Positions 1-11,111 of a stretch of DNA of 64,000 nt are shown here, in pieces. The translations under genes were made by a program, and so were the position numbers. Numbering within the stretch: the stretch's first letter is position 1; each line of letters starts with the position of its first letter. Under the pieces are notes generated by a model. That model made no database searches. It had not been told where the DNA came from and saw only the letters and a program-made list of their open reading frames with translations. Source of the DNA: Siphonodentalium dalli (lineage: Eukaryota > Mollusca > Scaphopoda > Gadilida > Siphonodentaliidae); NCBI GenBank assembly GCA_032622095.1, contig CP136066.1:96247319-96311318 (forward strand), given 5' to 3'.

Positions 1-1
1 T

Positions 2-244
2 GAGGCTATTAAGCGTATAAACAGTTCCGTGTTCCACGTGCAGCAGAATAATAATGACGCTCACAGTAACATAATTGAATGGGTCAACTCCGTGGACACT
101 CGTAGGACACTCGATGAGGCAGTAAGGCAAGTTCAGCGCGATAAACAATCATGTGATTGTGAATCTACTATTCAAACAATAGCAAGGAATAATGTTTTGG
201 TTAGATCTCACCTCGATCACTCCTGTGTGACATCTTCGACTTGA
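2..244 (+). CDS. Open frame entering from the left edge, unrecognised
   Basis: The frame is open from the second base of the window to a TGA at 242-244 (about 80 codons), so it may be the last exon of a gene beginning outside the window. The peptide is hydrophilic and rich in Asn, Gln, Ser and Asp, with a C-D-C triplet near its middle. I see no signal peptide, membrane segment or known motif. No polyadenylation signal lies directly after the stop. It could also be a chance open frame. I do not recognise it and assign no function. Confidence 0.25.
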   Translation, partial: EAIKRINSSVFHVQQNNNDAHSNIIEWVNSVDTRRTLDEAVRQVQRDKQSCDCESTIQTIARNNVLVRSHLDHSCVTSST

Positions 245-347
245 TCAGAAATCACTCCTGGCGACCAGTAGATTACGAGTTTTCGAATAGAACAACCAAT
301 GACATATTATTGGTGAATTACTATTAAATGTCGAAAGATGAACAAAT

Positions 348-433
348 GAATTAAAACAGAGATCTGCTCTGGAAATCGGCGTGGCATAATATCAAAATTA
401 TTGAGAATTAAAACAGAGATCTGATCTGGAAAT
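348..433. repeat. Short direct repeat pair
   Basis: Two copies of a 29-base segment (348-376 and 405-433) differ at one position. Each contains AAAACAGAGATCTG. The 57-bp offset suggests a local tandem duplication. Confidence 0.7.
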
Positions 434-1927
434 TAAGTTAAAAACAAGTCCAATGTGTTAAAATACGAAAAAGCTGTTGACGACTCGCCGAATGGATTTC
501 AAATGAATGCAGTGAGACAAACCGGAAGTAAACGTAAATAGAAAGCACGGAACGTAGCCAATCAGATAGCTTGTTACTGTTACACAAGAGGTCAAGGGAC
601 AATTAAGCGCTCCAATGAATTACAAAATAAGGTGAAACAAATTTAAACTTGACATAAGGCAAATATAGGGATTGGTCGTTACTCCGGGAAGATTAATTCT
701 TTTAATATATTTTGCAAACATAATAAAAGTTACCCATTTTTTTATTAGTCCAGGCAGAGAAATTTATATTGACTTGTTTCATTTATTTAATTTATAATGG
801 CGATGTTATTTGATCAATAATAGTCAATTTTGTGTTGATAACACGATGGTAATATCAGTTCTGCAAATATCCACCGCACCTGCGAAGTTGATTTGTATAA
901 TCGCAGATTTCAATGACCCTTTGTTCTGTTACTATTACTAGTTGGCGTGTTGGGTCCTACTAAACAACGAACACAAACGAACACAGGTCCAAAACGCGGA
1001 GTAGAAGGGTGAAATTTGGTTTGTGGGTGCGCGTGGGTCCATTCTATGTGTATGTTTTGTTATTTCCAACTTTGATGACTTATTTTTTGAGTTATTAGCA
1101 TTATTTTAATACAAAACTACTGAATATCGAACACAAACGAACATAAGATTAGCGGCAGTGCAGAGGCCATCATGCAGGTGTTAATTAACTACGGCTCACT
1201 CTGTCTCCTTGATTGTCAATTTTATCACTGATGGCAATAAAAACACACGGGGAAACATCAGAGGTCGGCGTTTTAATGCATAGCTAACAAAACATTTGAG
1301 TGAATGTGAGTGAGTCATTGACATTGTAAAATTGTCAGTCTCTGAGATGACTATATATATTTTCTCAGTCTCGGAGATCACTCTGGTAAATGCTATTTCG
1401 GCTTGCTTTCCTGATACACGCATACGCTATGTACCAGGCATCTTAAGGAAAATCTCAATCGTAATTTAAGTAAAACAGACAGTGATAAAACTGTCAATAA
1501 GATGGAAAAGTATTCAATAGCGAGAGCGGCTTGGTAACAATTGAAAACAAAATCATTTATGACGAAATACAGACAGACATAATTGACAAATGTATGTGAC
1601 AACAGACGATACCTTACATTTATGGAAAGACTAAAGACGAAAGTTTTCAATACTAGAAAAAAAAAACAACAATTCCGAAATGTTGGACAAATAACAGTTA
1701 TGAAAGCATTACAGGTGCGGGAGTCCTTGGCAGTGTGTATATGCCGTGAAAATATTTCCAACGGTCAAACACCGACACAAAAAGAAAAAATGTAGACAGA
1801 CTTTGTCCGCATACAAATAAGAAATATCGCATAAACAGTATGTTATTGTCATATGTTTGACCATTGTGTAAACAAAAGCATAAACAGTTACTTTTCTGGT
1901 GTTTGTTTATATTATGATGGTAAACAT

Positions 1928-1979
1928 AAAGAGCGTTCTTTGTTGATGAATTCCTGATATGGAACTAATAAAGAGCGTT
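1928..1979 (+). repeat. Paired AAAGAGCGTT words, copy 1
   Basis: AAAGAGCGTT occurs at 1928-1937 and 1970-1979, 42 bases apart. The same pairing occurs at 26891-26931 (opposite strand, 31 apart) and 53169-53222 (44 apart), with a single copy at 29685-29694. The role is unknown; it may be the conserved core of a short dispersed repeat. Confidence 0.6.
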
Positions 1980-2544
1980 TATATCATTTGTGTGTGATTA
2001 GCCAGTAACACGTACTGTGCTGTCTTCTGTAACACAATCAGGCTCTTGCTTAGGTAAAATATAGTAGGTCTTTATGATAGCATGCTGTTTACACGATGAA
2101 CGAAACTGTATGCGTTTTAGTGTTTTTCTGTTTACGGTGATTGGAACAAATATGAATATTTTCGACAAATAAGGCCCCCGTGCCTTTAATGATATAATTA
2201 ACAAAAAAATTGGCTGAGTTTACAGACAATTTAAATGAAATAGTCACTGACCAACGGCGTGACATTCGAGTGGAGGGGATTTTACATTATCAGGCATTGC
2301 ATCATCTTTGGAAGTGAGACATGAAATTTGAACAAATATGACGGCCGAACAACGAGACAGACTAATGCGAAGACTTCTTAATTTTGTGAGTGACAATTCC
2401 AAATTCAACTGACGACAATTAACTATACCAAAAACTATCGCTCTCGCAAAAAAACCTGGACAAAACAAGGAAAGAGTGAAGGCATCAAAAACCAAGACGA
2501 TCACAAATAAACGACAGAAAGTTAGCATATAGTATGCAAATATA

Positions 2545-2702
2545 CATAGAGGATCTCACATGAGTTTCTATTTTATACGGAATTTATCAACCGAGTTCAC
2601 TAAATTCGATTTGAGCCGAGGTTTACCGAGGCTCAAATAGAATTTAGTGGACGAGGTTGATAAATTACGTATAAAATAGAACGAGTTTGAGATACTTTTT
2701 AT
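2545..2702. repeat. Foldback palindrome P1
   Basis: Two inverted arms of about 65 bases meet near 2624 (GAGCCGAGG/CCGAGGCTC). The left arm carries TCTATTTTATACGGAATT and the right arm its near-exact complement. Right end TTTTTATCACATG resembles the ends of palindromes P2-P4 at 8.3, 27.5 and 28.3 kb. No coding potential; likely a small foldback or MITE-type element. Confidence 0.75.
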
Positions 2703-3212
2703 CACATGGTCATATACTCGCTTAAATTTTATCGAAAACAACAATAATTAACAGAAAACTTTGTCCAAAAGAGCAGCGTGACGTCATTGCATTCGACGAT
2801 ATTACACGTGTCTATTACGCTCGAATATTACATAGGAAAATAGTGCTAATCATGTGATAAAATAACATATAGACTTCTTGGATTCATATCAAATAAGTGC
2901 ATTACTTGATTTTAATGATTTAAATAATGCAACATTTTACTGGAGCCATTTTCATCCATGCACTGAATTCAAGGAGAACAAACTCTGCCCATCGTTCCGC
3001 CGGAGTGTGATTGCTAAATTTACTCAAATTACTGGACCCTTTGATTTTTCTTTCGCGATTTAGATTTACAAATCAAAATAATTCAAATTCCAAATAAATC
3101 TTTTTCTTTTAACAAATTTTTTCTCCATTCACTATTTGTTATACTGATAATAATATTTTATTGTTTTGCCTTACATTTTAGTGTATATCTTATTCAGAAT
3201 CAGTCAATCACC
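2703..3212. other. Spacer upstream of the Helitron-type gene
   Basis: AT-rich, without convincing genes. A pyrimidine stretch followed by TATTCAG (3191-3197) just before the ATG at 3213 could be a splice acceptor, so the downstream gene may have had an upstream exon. This is inference only. Confidence 0.35.
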
Positions 3213-4253
3213 ATGGTCAGATCTGTGAGGCCAAATTTACACCAGGGCTGCCAACAGTTTTCACCATTTAATGGTGTTCAGTGTACAGCAATTGCTTTGG
3301 TAGCATTGTGATTTTTTTCATCTGGCCGGATCAACGATAAAAACCAAAATGATCAACTTGTGAACATTGATGCATATGATTTGGATGGACTGTTAGAACA
3401 GGGAACGATTTTGTATGCGCAGTTAGTTCAAAGTGTACATAGGGACATTCTAAATTCAAACACTGGATATCTTGGACATTATCATTTGCCCGAAAATTTA
3501 GACCTGTTTAACAATATTTTCCACATCCGATATGTTCGTGACCAATTTTATGGTGTTGTAAATGGGGATATAGACAGCGTTTTTGGGCAACAATCGTTTC
3601 TTGAATCATTGATTTCAGCATCAAGGCTTAGTGAATTTCACATTATAACATTTGGAGACATCACTGTTAGCTTTTATATTGACAGACCAAGAAATATATT
3701 TACAATGTTTGACTCTCATCAACGAGATTTGTTAGGACGAACTTCATCTGGAGGTACAGCAGTTTTGTTGAATTTTGAGCCCTTTGATGAACTTATTCTG
3801 CACGTGTTTGATAATTATGCAGGGAATTGTTTTGAGATCACTCCTATTATAACACAGACAGTGACAGCTATTGGAAGAATTGAAAGTGGGCCGTTTATGA
3901 TTGATTCAGCGGTGAGCACCACAGCCGATAACAATTTAAAAACAAAGGGAAATGTTGGTATAGATGTAACTGTTGAAGCACGTCAAGAAAGTATAATTGA
4001 GCAATGGCAGGTGAAGAGTGCGAATCAGAGTTGTGCTATGCAAGTGCAGACAAATCAATCTGTGTGTGTTGAAAGCAAATTTCGGGATAGTGTTAAGAAT
4101 AATACTAGTGGTGTACATGTATGGGCTACCGGTACATGTAGTGATCACCAATATGCTTCAATCTCATTAAAGAAGTGCTCCAAACGTTTAAGTAAGAAAA
4201 ACGATGCTTTACAACAGAATGTTAATGTAGTCTTATGCTTCGGTGGACAATGA
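3213..4253 (+). pseudogene. C76-like cysteine peptidase (deubiquitinase-type) domain of the Helitron-type gene
   Basis: From the ATG at 3213 the frame gives HQGCQQFSPFNGVQCTA, then a TGA at 3309-3311, then stays open to 4253. The pattern is a Gln-rich stretch, Cys24 in GVQCTA and, about 145 residues later, an Asp-x-His in MFDSHQRD (residues 167 and 169). This is the layout of peptidase family C76, the herpesvirus large-tegument deubiquitinase fold. Relatives of this domain, and OTU-type peptidases, are known attached to Helitron-type proteins in animals. The premature TGA separates the Cys from the rest of the domain, so no active enzyme is expected. Near 4235-4253 the reading frame shifts into the next segment. 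Family assignment is from motif memory and is moderately secure. Confidence 0.65.
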
Positions 4254-5590
4254 TCGAAATTTTCTGTCAACAAATTTGTATTGTGTTATGTATGACACAA
4301 ATGTGCCATATCTTACATGTAATCCAAATATCCCATATACTGTCGCATCATGTGAAGTGTATGACGATCATGTGGTTGCTGCCAGAAATCGAGCAGACTT
4401 ACTCCGGATTAATAAAGATCATTGTTATGTTACATGTAGTACAAATCAATCAAAGGAAAAAAACAACAAAGGTTAATCCAGTACAGTTTGATATTGACTG
4501 TAGTAATCATATATTGCCAGTCAAGTGCGTTCCAATTGATCACACTTCCATGTCATTGTGTATTGACCTAGACAATTTACATGAATTTCATTCACCTGTT
4601 TCATTTATTTACTCTGTATCGAACAGTTCCACACCTCCAGTATCTTTTATTATTGAAGTTGACACTTGGGTAGATCTATTAAATTTAGATTATGTGTCTG
4701 ATGTTAATCACAATGTTGAATATGAGTGTGCAATACGAGAGCGTGCTGATTTTGAATGTGGTATGTGTTGTAAATTCTTGTTCTCTAATCAAGTGTCAAA
4801 GGTTCCATGGCACATTTACGATGATGTTTTGGATAATTTGGAAATTGCTAGGGATTCATCTTTGTGTCGTAAATGCCACAGGTCTTGCGAACATGTAATT
4901 CCAATCTTACATAAGAAATTGAATTATCTTTATGTTGGAATTATTCCATCGGAGTTGAAAGATTTATCTTTTCTTGAAAAAAATTTGATTTCAAAAATCC
5001 ATGTTTTCATGACGATTATTGTTTTGGCAGGTGGTCAATATGCTGAAAAAGGACTAGTGGTTCACTTACAGGCAAACATTATTGCTTCTAAAATACCATG
5101 TGATTTTGATCAATGTCCATATCTTGAAGTTATGTTTAAAAAACATAATGATTCTGTATATGTCCACCGCAATAAAGTTTCAAGTCGGAAATTGAGAGAT
5201 GCATTAATGTGGCTTAAACATAACAATTATCTGTATCAGGATATCGTTCTGAATGATATGTTGGAGGATCTTTTTGGTGATTTTGTTTTTCCTTCTGAAG
5301 CCAAGTCCAATTCCAATTATACATGCATTGAAAGTATTGGCGATAATTTAGATATAGCATCAATGTGTTTAGAACAAGATGATATGGTTGATGTAGGTGT
5401 GCAAGGAACGTCATACTGTAATATTGATGATAATGTTGGCACAAATCTGAAAATTGATGTTTGTGATTCAGACGGACCGATAGACATATTGGATCTGGCT
5501 TCAGGTGAGGAGGAGGCTTTTCCGTGGTTGTTCCCATATGGAAAATATGGTTTGAATTTTGAGCGCCCAGAAAAACTGCGATTTTTTTTT
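4243..5590 (+). pseudogene. Cys-rich DUF6570-like segment of the Helitron-type gene
   Basis: The likely coding register starts in one frame at 4243-4476 and continues in another from about 4470 to 5590. The second part has a paired-cysteine segment (FECGMCCKFLF, then LCRKCHRSCEH) and LYVGIIP, followed by a stretch like the DUF6570 domain that precedes the Rep part in many PIF1/Helitron-type proteins. It ends with GEEEAFPWLFPYGKYG, the typical lead-in to the Rep domain. Function of this segment is unknown; the cysteines may bind zinc. The frame shifts again in the T run at 5582-5590. The DUF name is from memory, while the position before Rep is seen directly. Confidence 0.6.
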
Positions 5591-6957
5591 ATTATTTTAA
5601 GACACGACTATTTGACTCAAGTGGTATATTCAAGAAAGATATTATGTATCTCCTGCATTCAGCTATAGTATATGACATGTCGCAAATGAAACAAAGTGCA
5701 CATATCCACATGAAAATTCTTAGACAAAGTACAGACAGATCAAAGTATGTGCCAGTAAATGTTGGTGATATTTCAAGTATTCATGAAAATCCAGATATTC
5801 TGGACAATTCTTACATGTTTATGAAAAACATCAAAGGAACTGTGCCTTATTTTAAGAATTTACTTTTGGATTTATTGGCAATGTTCAAATGTTTAGGCCC
5901 TCCGACACTTTTTATGACTTTGACAGCAGATGATTTACATTGGCCTGAACTTGGCATGACTCTTGAAGGAATTGATTTCCAGGAAGCATTTGGTAAATCT
6001 TTCCAATTTTCTATGCGAAATGATCTTTTATTAACTGCTACTCATTTTGAAAGAAGATTTTCTGCAATATTGAAACATGTGATTTGTGGAAAATATAGTC
6101 ATGATGGATTAGTTGTGGATTACTGGGGTCGGTGTGAATTTCAGAACCGTGGTAGTCCTCATATACATTTTTTTTTTTGGATAGATAATATCCCACAAAA
6201 TATTAATGATAACACAGCTGATGAAATCATTTAATTTATAAACAAAGTGATTAGTTCTAATATTCCTGATCGAAATGTGGATCCAGAGCTGCAATCTCTT
6301 GTAGCTAGGTTACAGCCACATTCAAAATATTGCACAAAGATTGCTTCGTGTCGTTTCGGTTTTTCGAGAAATTCAAATAATAAAACAAAACTGTTGTCGC
6401 ATCTAAAGTATTCAAAGAGGCGTCAGAAATTTTATGAAACTGAGCGTCATGAAAACAGCACTTTCATTAATGATTACAATCCTGTTATTTTGCGACACTG
6501 GCGAGCTAATATGGATATACAATTAATACAGGATGCAGATGCAGCAGCTTATTATGTTTGTGCGTATATATGTAAATCAGAACCAGATGATCTGAAACAT
6601 GCACTTGGTAAATTAATCAATGGTGTTTTTAAAAAAACAAATCTGACAAAATTGTCTCGCCTTTATCGTATAGGATCTTGTATTCTTAAACATAGAAGAA
6701 TGAGTGCACAGGAAGCTGCATACAGAATGGGATCACTGAAACTTTTTCACTCTTCAAGAGCTGTTGTGTATCTCAATGTTAGACTACCACCTAAAGGTTT
6801 CAAAATCTTAAAAAGCAAATCTGAACTCGAAGAGATTGAATGGTGCGAGTACTGACGTGTTCCTCACTAACATTTTGCATATCTACAATAGATTATTGAA
6901 ATCAATAATTTGCAGGACAATTCACAGAGCTGAATTATTCTATGCTAAGTAGTTTAT
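5591..6957 (+). pseudogene. Helitron Rep (rolling-circle HUH nuclease), no helicase
   Basis: After the T-run frameshift the frame reads KTRLFDSSGIFKKDI and continues through the Helitron_like_N region, with MKNIKGTVPYFKN and PPTLFMTLTADDLHWPEL. The HUH metal-binding motif HIH is at 6160-6168, within FQNRGSPHIHFFFW. A TAA at 6232-6234 interrupts the frame. The next part carries the catalytic two-tyrosine motif YVCAYICK (Tyr at 6553 and 6565). The C-terminal part (QEAAYRMG, then SSRAVVYLNV) is typical. Another frameshift near 6845 leads to STDVFLTNILHIYNR, and homology fades at about 6957 before any helicase. In this family Rep nicks and rejoins DNA for rolling-circle transposition; this copy cannot be functional as read. 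Confidence 0.85.
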
Positions 6958-8030
6958 GGGTGACCTGATGCATGCATCTTAGTTTTCTTGTTATAGTTGT
7001 CATTGGTACATGACGCTTGTGGTAATATGACCATACGCTAGCGTAATTAACGAACCAAAGCTAAACCACTCACATTGGGGGTATCTGCATGTAGCGTTTA
7101 AAACAATTCTTATCAAAATCACTTTATAGATTCCCACAAAATAACATTCGCATGCATAATAGGCTTATATTTCGTGGGGTAATTATAAATAGTTATATAT
7201 GTAATATGTAGTCGAAAGTGGAATTGAAACTAACCATTATTTTACTTGGCGTGCTGGGGGAGCTCCCCGCTTGAGATACTCAGGCTAGATGGAGAAGCGT
7301 GTCCATTTCATAATGTTCATTTCATTCATAACATGTCATCATGTAGATTTCAACGACAGTCGCCAAACAACGTCATCGTGTAACTTTCCCCATTGACCGA
7401 ATTCGCGTTGAACTCAATGTATCTTCTGCTTTGTTCATAAATATGTGTTTTAATTCTATTCAAGAAAATAGGATAGATATGGATTATCAGATGCATGTAT
7501 GTACTATGCAGACTTTTGATAACAATTAAATTCATATTAAATAGTATGTTATTTCCTTTCGCACAGTATGGTCTCTACAGAACCATGCAGTATTGATCAA
7601 CTACTCTGCCACAGTTGGAAAATAAAGCTTTGGATATTTGATCGTATTGTGGCTGTCACGATGAGGCAGCTCGCATTGGTGTCAAAATAAGGCTTAATCA
7701 AACATGGCTGTAGCATCAAGTAGAGTTATATAGTAGAGAAGGGCACCCCCGTGGTATCGCCAAACCAGACCATGCGGTTCTTCCCTCAGATGAATCTATC
7801 TCCCAGTTGAATGATGCTATCCACTATTCAAAACATTTCGTAAAGCGGAATGTTCCCTCAATGTGATAGCGACCATAGCTTGCTCTCATTCAGATACATT
7901 TAATGGAAATTCAGATTTTATCATAAATAGTAGACACTTTTTGACGTTAGGTAGTTCCTTTAAAACATAATTATGAGCCATTGGCGTGGATAATGCCTGT
8001 ATCAATAGAAACATATATGTCTAATTATAC
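6958..8030. other. Non-coding stretch
   Basis: No supported gene. The segment GGTATCGCCAAACCAGAC near 7753 recurs inverted near 16860, a hint of a short dispersed repeat. Nothing else stands out. Confidence 0.5.
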
Positions 8031-8282
8031 TTTCATATTTTAATATGGGAGTATATTGTATTTCTGTTGGGCCGTTTTCGCTTAATTGGAAATAGTGAGA
8101 AAAATAATGGCAACAGAAACGCGAAATTTCTAGGGAATGTAGGCACACGAGAGCTACTGAAAATAAAAGTGTCCGTATTTCGATCCAACTTTTCATTACG
8201 ATGTTATCGCACTTTTACGATTTTTTTTAATTTTCTCTATTATTATTATTATACTTCCATATTTTAATATGGGAGTATATAG
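8031..8282. repeat. Dispersed repeat unit, copy 1, framed by CATATTTTAATATG
   Basis: A unit of about 190 bases (8058-8240, beginning TGTATTTCTGTTGGGCCG) is bordered on both sides by a palindromic word, CATATTTTAATATGGGAG, at about 8034 and 8258. A second copy of the core lies at 8969-9170 without the flanking words. The flanks look like an inserted unit or a duplicated boundary. Confidence 0.65.
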
Positions 8283-8456
8283 AGAATACCTACGAGTTTT
8301 GGTTGAATACCCGAATTATCTCATGAGTGGGTGCAAGGAAGTACAGAATTTCCACGAGCGGCTGCAAGCCGCGAGTGGAAATTCTGTACTTCCTTGCACC
8401 CACGAATGAGATAATCCGGATATTCAACCAAAACCCGTAGGTTTTCTTTTTATTAT
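8268..8456. repeat. Foldback palindrome P2
   Basis: Near-perfect inverted arms of about 85 bases meet at 8367-8372 (GCAAGCCGC). The left arm has ACGAGTTTTGGTTGAATAC, the right arm GTATTCAACCAAAACCCG-type sequence with few mismatches. Left end ATAGAGAATACCTACGAG and right end TTTTTATTATATG match the pattern of P1, P3 and P4. Confidence 0.85.
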
Positions 8457-8838
8457 ATGCGCTATAAACCGCACCAAAACTGCTAATTTTGTCCTACAGT
8501 TCACTTCAAATTGTTAGAAAGCTTCGACATTTGCATTTTGTTTACATTCCATCAATTGATTTGCTCACCACCGAATGACAAATATCGAGCATAGCCGCCA
8601 TAAGAAATAGTCCCCATTGTTTTATTCTGAAATGATGCGAGAAAATTAATGTATACATAATTTAGTGATAAGAATATATTAAAACAAATGAGTTAACATT
8701 ATAACAATTAAATAACAGTTTATGAACCGTGAAAATCAATAATTACAACAATACTCCGGCTGTTATTGATACGCTTTGAAACTTAATGTGATTCGCCGCT
8801 ATAAACCGGAAGTAATCTCCGAAAAAGTAATACTATTG
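8457..8838. other. Non-coding stretch
   Basis: AT-rich, no supported gene and no clear repeat beyond the neighbouring elements. Confidence 0.5.
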
Positions 8839-8902
8839 TGTTATCCATCGAGTCGGTCAGTGTTATCCATCGAGTCGGTCAGTGTTATCCATCGAGTCGG
8901 TC
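8839..8902. repeat. 22-bp tandem triplication
   Basis: Three consecutive units of TGTTATCCATCGAGTCGGTC plus two bases, identical except at the last end. It looks like a recent small tandem expansion. No spacers, so it is not a CRISPR-like array. Confidence 0.9.
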
Positions 8903-8968
8903 CAGGCGATGGATATAACACTCTACGCCACGGCAATTTCCCACTATTTAATGGGGAAGCATATATAA

Positions 8969-9170
8969 TAAATTGTATTTCTGTTGGGCCGTTTTCCGCT
9001 TAATTGGAAATAGTGAGAAAAATAATGGTAGCAGAAACGCGAAATGTCTAGGTAATGTAGGCACCTAAGAGCTACTGAAAATAAAAGTGTCCGTATTTCG
9101 GCCCAACGTTTCATTACGGAGTTATCGCCCTTTTACGATTTTTTTGGATTTATCTCTATTATTATTATTA
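8969..9170. repeat. Dispersed repeat unit, copy 2
   Basis: Direct copy of the 8058-8240 unit with about 90 percent identity by eye: TGTATTTCTGTTGGGCCG at the start, AAAATAAAAGTGTCCGTATT in the middle and a run of TTA at the end. The two copies are about 910 bases apart. Confidence 0.85.
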
Positions 9171-9882
9171 TTATTCCAAGTAAATTTGTACCCTTATATC
9201 TCAGGAACCGCTAAATGTAGAACGCTGACATTTTCGACCTGTGTACAAATTCAACAATATACGGCCGTTAAGGCATTGGGAATTTTGTCCGTGCTTGATT
9301 CATGGAGTTATGGCCCTTAACAGGCCTCTGACATTTATCGACAATTGTAGAGTATATCTTGAACGCATTGAGGTAGCGGGACGGGACAAATATTATGACG
9401 TTGGGCAACTTAAACGTTGTTCAGTTTTACAGAATGGACTTTGTCCAATTATTGTCCTCGGCGTGGGGGAGGGGTGTTCAATGTCGTAAAAAATAAATTC
9501 TCTCCGAACGCGACTAAACTTACATGTCATGCTCTACTTTTCACTCCGATAACGATGCCGTAAAACATTTCTAAATCGATCGAACACTGACCGAGTTACC
9601 CGCCCCTGAATGTTCAAAAAATTAATTTGCTCTCCCTAATAGAGGGAAATGGATAATAGAAGAGCTGGAATGTGGGAGAGGGTGTGACCAGGCCCGGGGT
9701 GGTGAGACCAGGCCGCTGGTGAGACCAGGCAAACCTGTGGCGGATGTATTGAATTCAATGGAATATATTTTATTATAGTGACCTGTGTATAAATAGAATA
9801 CATAAGCGTACAAAATTTATGTTACATGTCCAATACACCCGGCCGTTAAGGCCTATAAGTCACTTTAAGTCCATTATTTACA
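9171..9882. other. Non-coding stretch 3' of a minus-strand LINE
   Basis: No gene supported. The words CGGCCGTTAAGGC occur near 9261 and 9839 in similar contexts, suggesting a degenerate direct duplication. Part of this region may be the 3' untranslated part of the LINE that ends at 9883, but no poly-A tail is visible. Confidence 0.4.
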
Positions 9883-10197
9883 TTAAATTGCACTGCGTGG
9901 TCTCGAAACTGTGGACTGTCTCCTCTCGAATGCTTTATGTACACATTTTGATGTCTGACGTGGAAAGTTAGTCATTAAATAACCAGCCATGAAACTAAGA
10001 GTATTTACACCATTTATACAGAAATTTATCATGGCGAAGAAGTCAACTCTGATGTCATCGTACGCTCCACATGAAAAAATGAAATGGAGTTCATCCTCAA
10101 CACTGTTCCTATGGCAAAATACACATAACCGTTCATCCAAATCCTCTCTCTTCCATATGCCGGTTTCAACACGCAATGGTAGTATTAACTGCGCCAT
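9883..10197 (-). pseudogene. LINE ORF2 C-terminal Cys-His segment
   Basis: AQLILPLRVETGIWKRE is followed by CVFCHRNSVEDELHFIFSC, a C-x2-C...H...C arrangement found at the C-terminus of many LINE ORF2 proteins and likely to bind zinc. The stop lies at 9883-9885. It belongs to the same element as 10347-12440 on the minus strand, after a short damaged gap. Confidence 0.75.
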
Positions 10198-10346
10198 TAC
10201 AGAACGTTCATGTTTCGAAATGTTAAAACAATTAACACACAGTCGGTGTTATAACTACATTTAATATCTGTATACAGTCTTAGCTTCCTGAGTCGTTCTA
10301 CATCACTCAACCATTTATCCTGGTTTTTATCATTGAGGTGTTTCTC

Positions 10347-11051
10347 TCAAAGTATTAAATCTACACTTAGTTGACTATCATAAACATGGTTGTGTTGACC
10401 AAGGGAGAATAGCTTCCTCATATCACCCGTCCAACTATCAATCCGACCTATTCTCAGTTCCCATTTAAATACTGCATTCGCAAGTCGTTTGGAGTCCATT
10501 CGAATAAGAGTATTCCAAAGTTTAAACATATTCAAGTGGCGCCTGACACTAGAAGGTACCCAACCTATTTCTCCATTCAATGCTGGGATTGGAGTAAACC
10601 GATGTACCCCTAGAAACAATCGCTGGGCTCTGTTCTGGACCGCATCGATACAGTGAAAGTTCCGATAGCCCCAAACTCCGCTACAATAATCTAGAATAGG
10701 CACAACACAAGAATCGTATAGTTTTGAGAAAGTTTTGAATCTAATGGAATTGAATGAACGGACTTTCGATATCACTGCTGCTACAGCTCGTCCACCAGAA
10801 TTAGACAGGGTCTCTGCACACGCACCAAACTTATGGGTTTCATTTAGTAATACCCCGAGATACTTATAGTATTCGGCGTACTCGATATCATCCGCCCCTA
10901 TTTTGAATACAAAGTTGCTACGTGCTCGTTGGTGATTACGGAAATGAATAATTTTAGTTTTGTTCTTATTTACACGTAGTCTCCATTTTAGACACCAATC
11001 ATCCATGACATCGAGCATGCACTGAAGATCTCGTATATAGCAGTATTCCAA
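10347..11051 (-). pseudogene. LINE reverse transcriptase, thumb and connection part
   Basis: This is the longest intact piece of the decayed LINE (234 codons). Typical blocks are WCLKWRLRVNKNKTKIIHF (after the RT active site), YYKYLGVLLNETH, VVPILDYCSGVWGYRN and VQNRAQRLFLGVHR. It is continuous in order with the palm fragment upstream and the Cys-His end downstream. The ATG that opens it is probably internal to the ancestral ORF rather than a real start. Confidence 0.85.
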
Positions 11052-11111
11052 CGTTCCTATCTCCGATGTTCACTCCCCTGTTGAGAACTTTAATACTCCG
11101 CGCCAGATCGT

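Larger units (their letters stand above)
245..2544. other. Non-coding AT-rich stretch
   Basis: No convincing coding sequence on either strand; the short open frames here have no domain or codon signal. It holds a 29-bp direct repeat (348-433), a 16-bp motif GAACACAAACGAACAY seen near 968 and again near 1130, and the paired AAAGAGCGTT words at 1928 and 1970, each noted separately where useful. Confidence 0.6.
3213..6957 (+). mobile_element. Decayed Helitron-type element, coding part
   Basis: Coding homology runs on the plus strand from an ATG at 3213 to about 6957. The order is a C76-like cysteine peptidase, a cysteine-rich DUF6570-like segment, and a Helitron-like Rep nuclease with HUH and two-Tyr motifs. 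The PIF1-type helicase that follows Rep in autonomous Helitrons is absent: recognisable sequence stops about 100 bases after the Rep end. At least four frameshifts and two in-frame stops interrupt the gene, so it is a fossil. I could not see a 5' TC end or a 3' hairpin plus CTRR end, so element borders are unknown. Confidence 0.85.

Noticed and set aside
2878-3063. 61-codon frame upstream of the Helitron gene as a first exon
   Set aside because: No family match, no clear donor after it, and no ATG start; only the acceptor-like TATTCAG before 3213 hinted at it.
8839-8902. Three 22-bp units as a possible CRISPR-like array
   Set aside because: The units are directly adjacent without spacers and the setting is eukaryotic repeat DNA.
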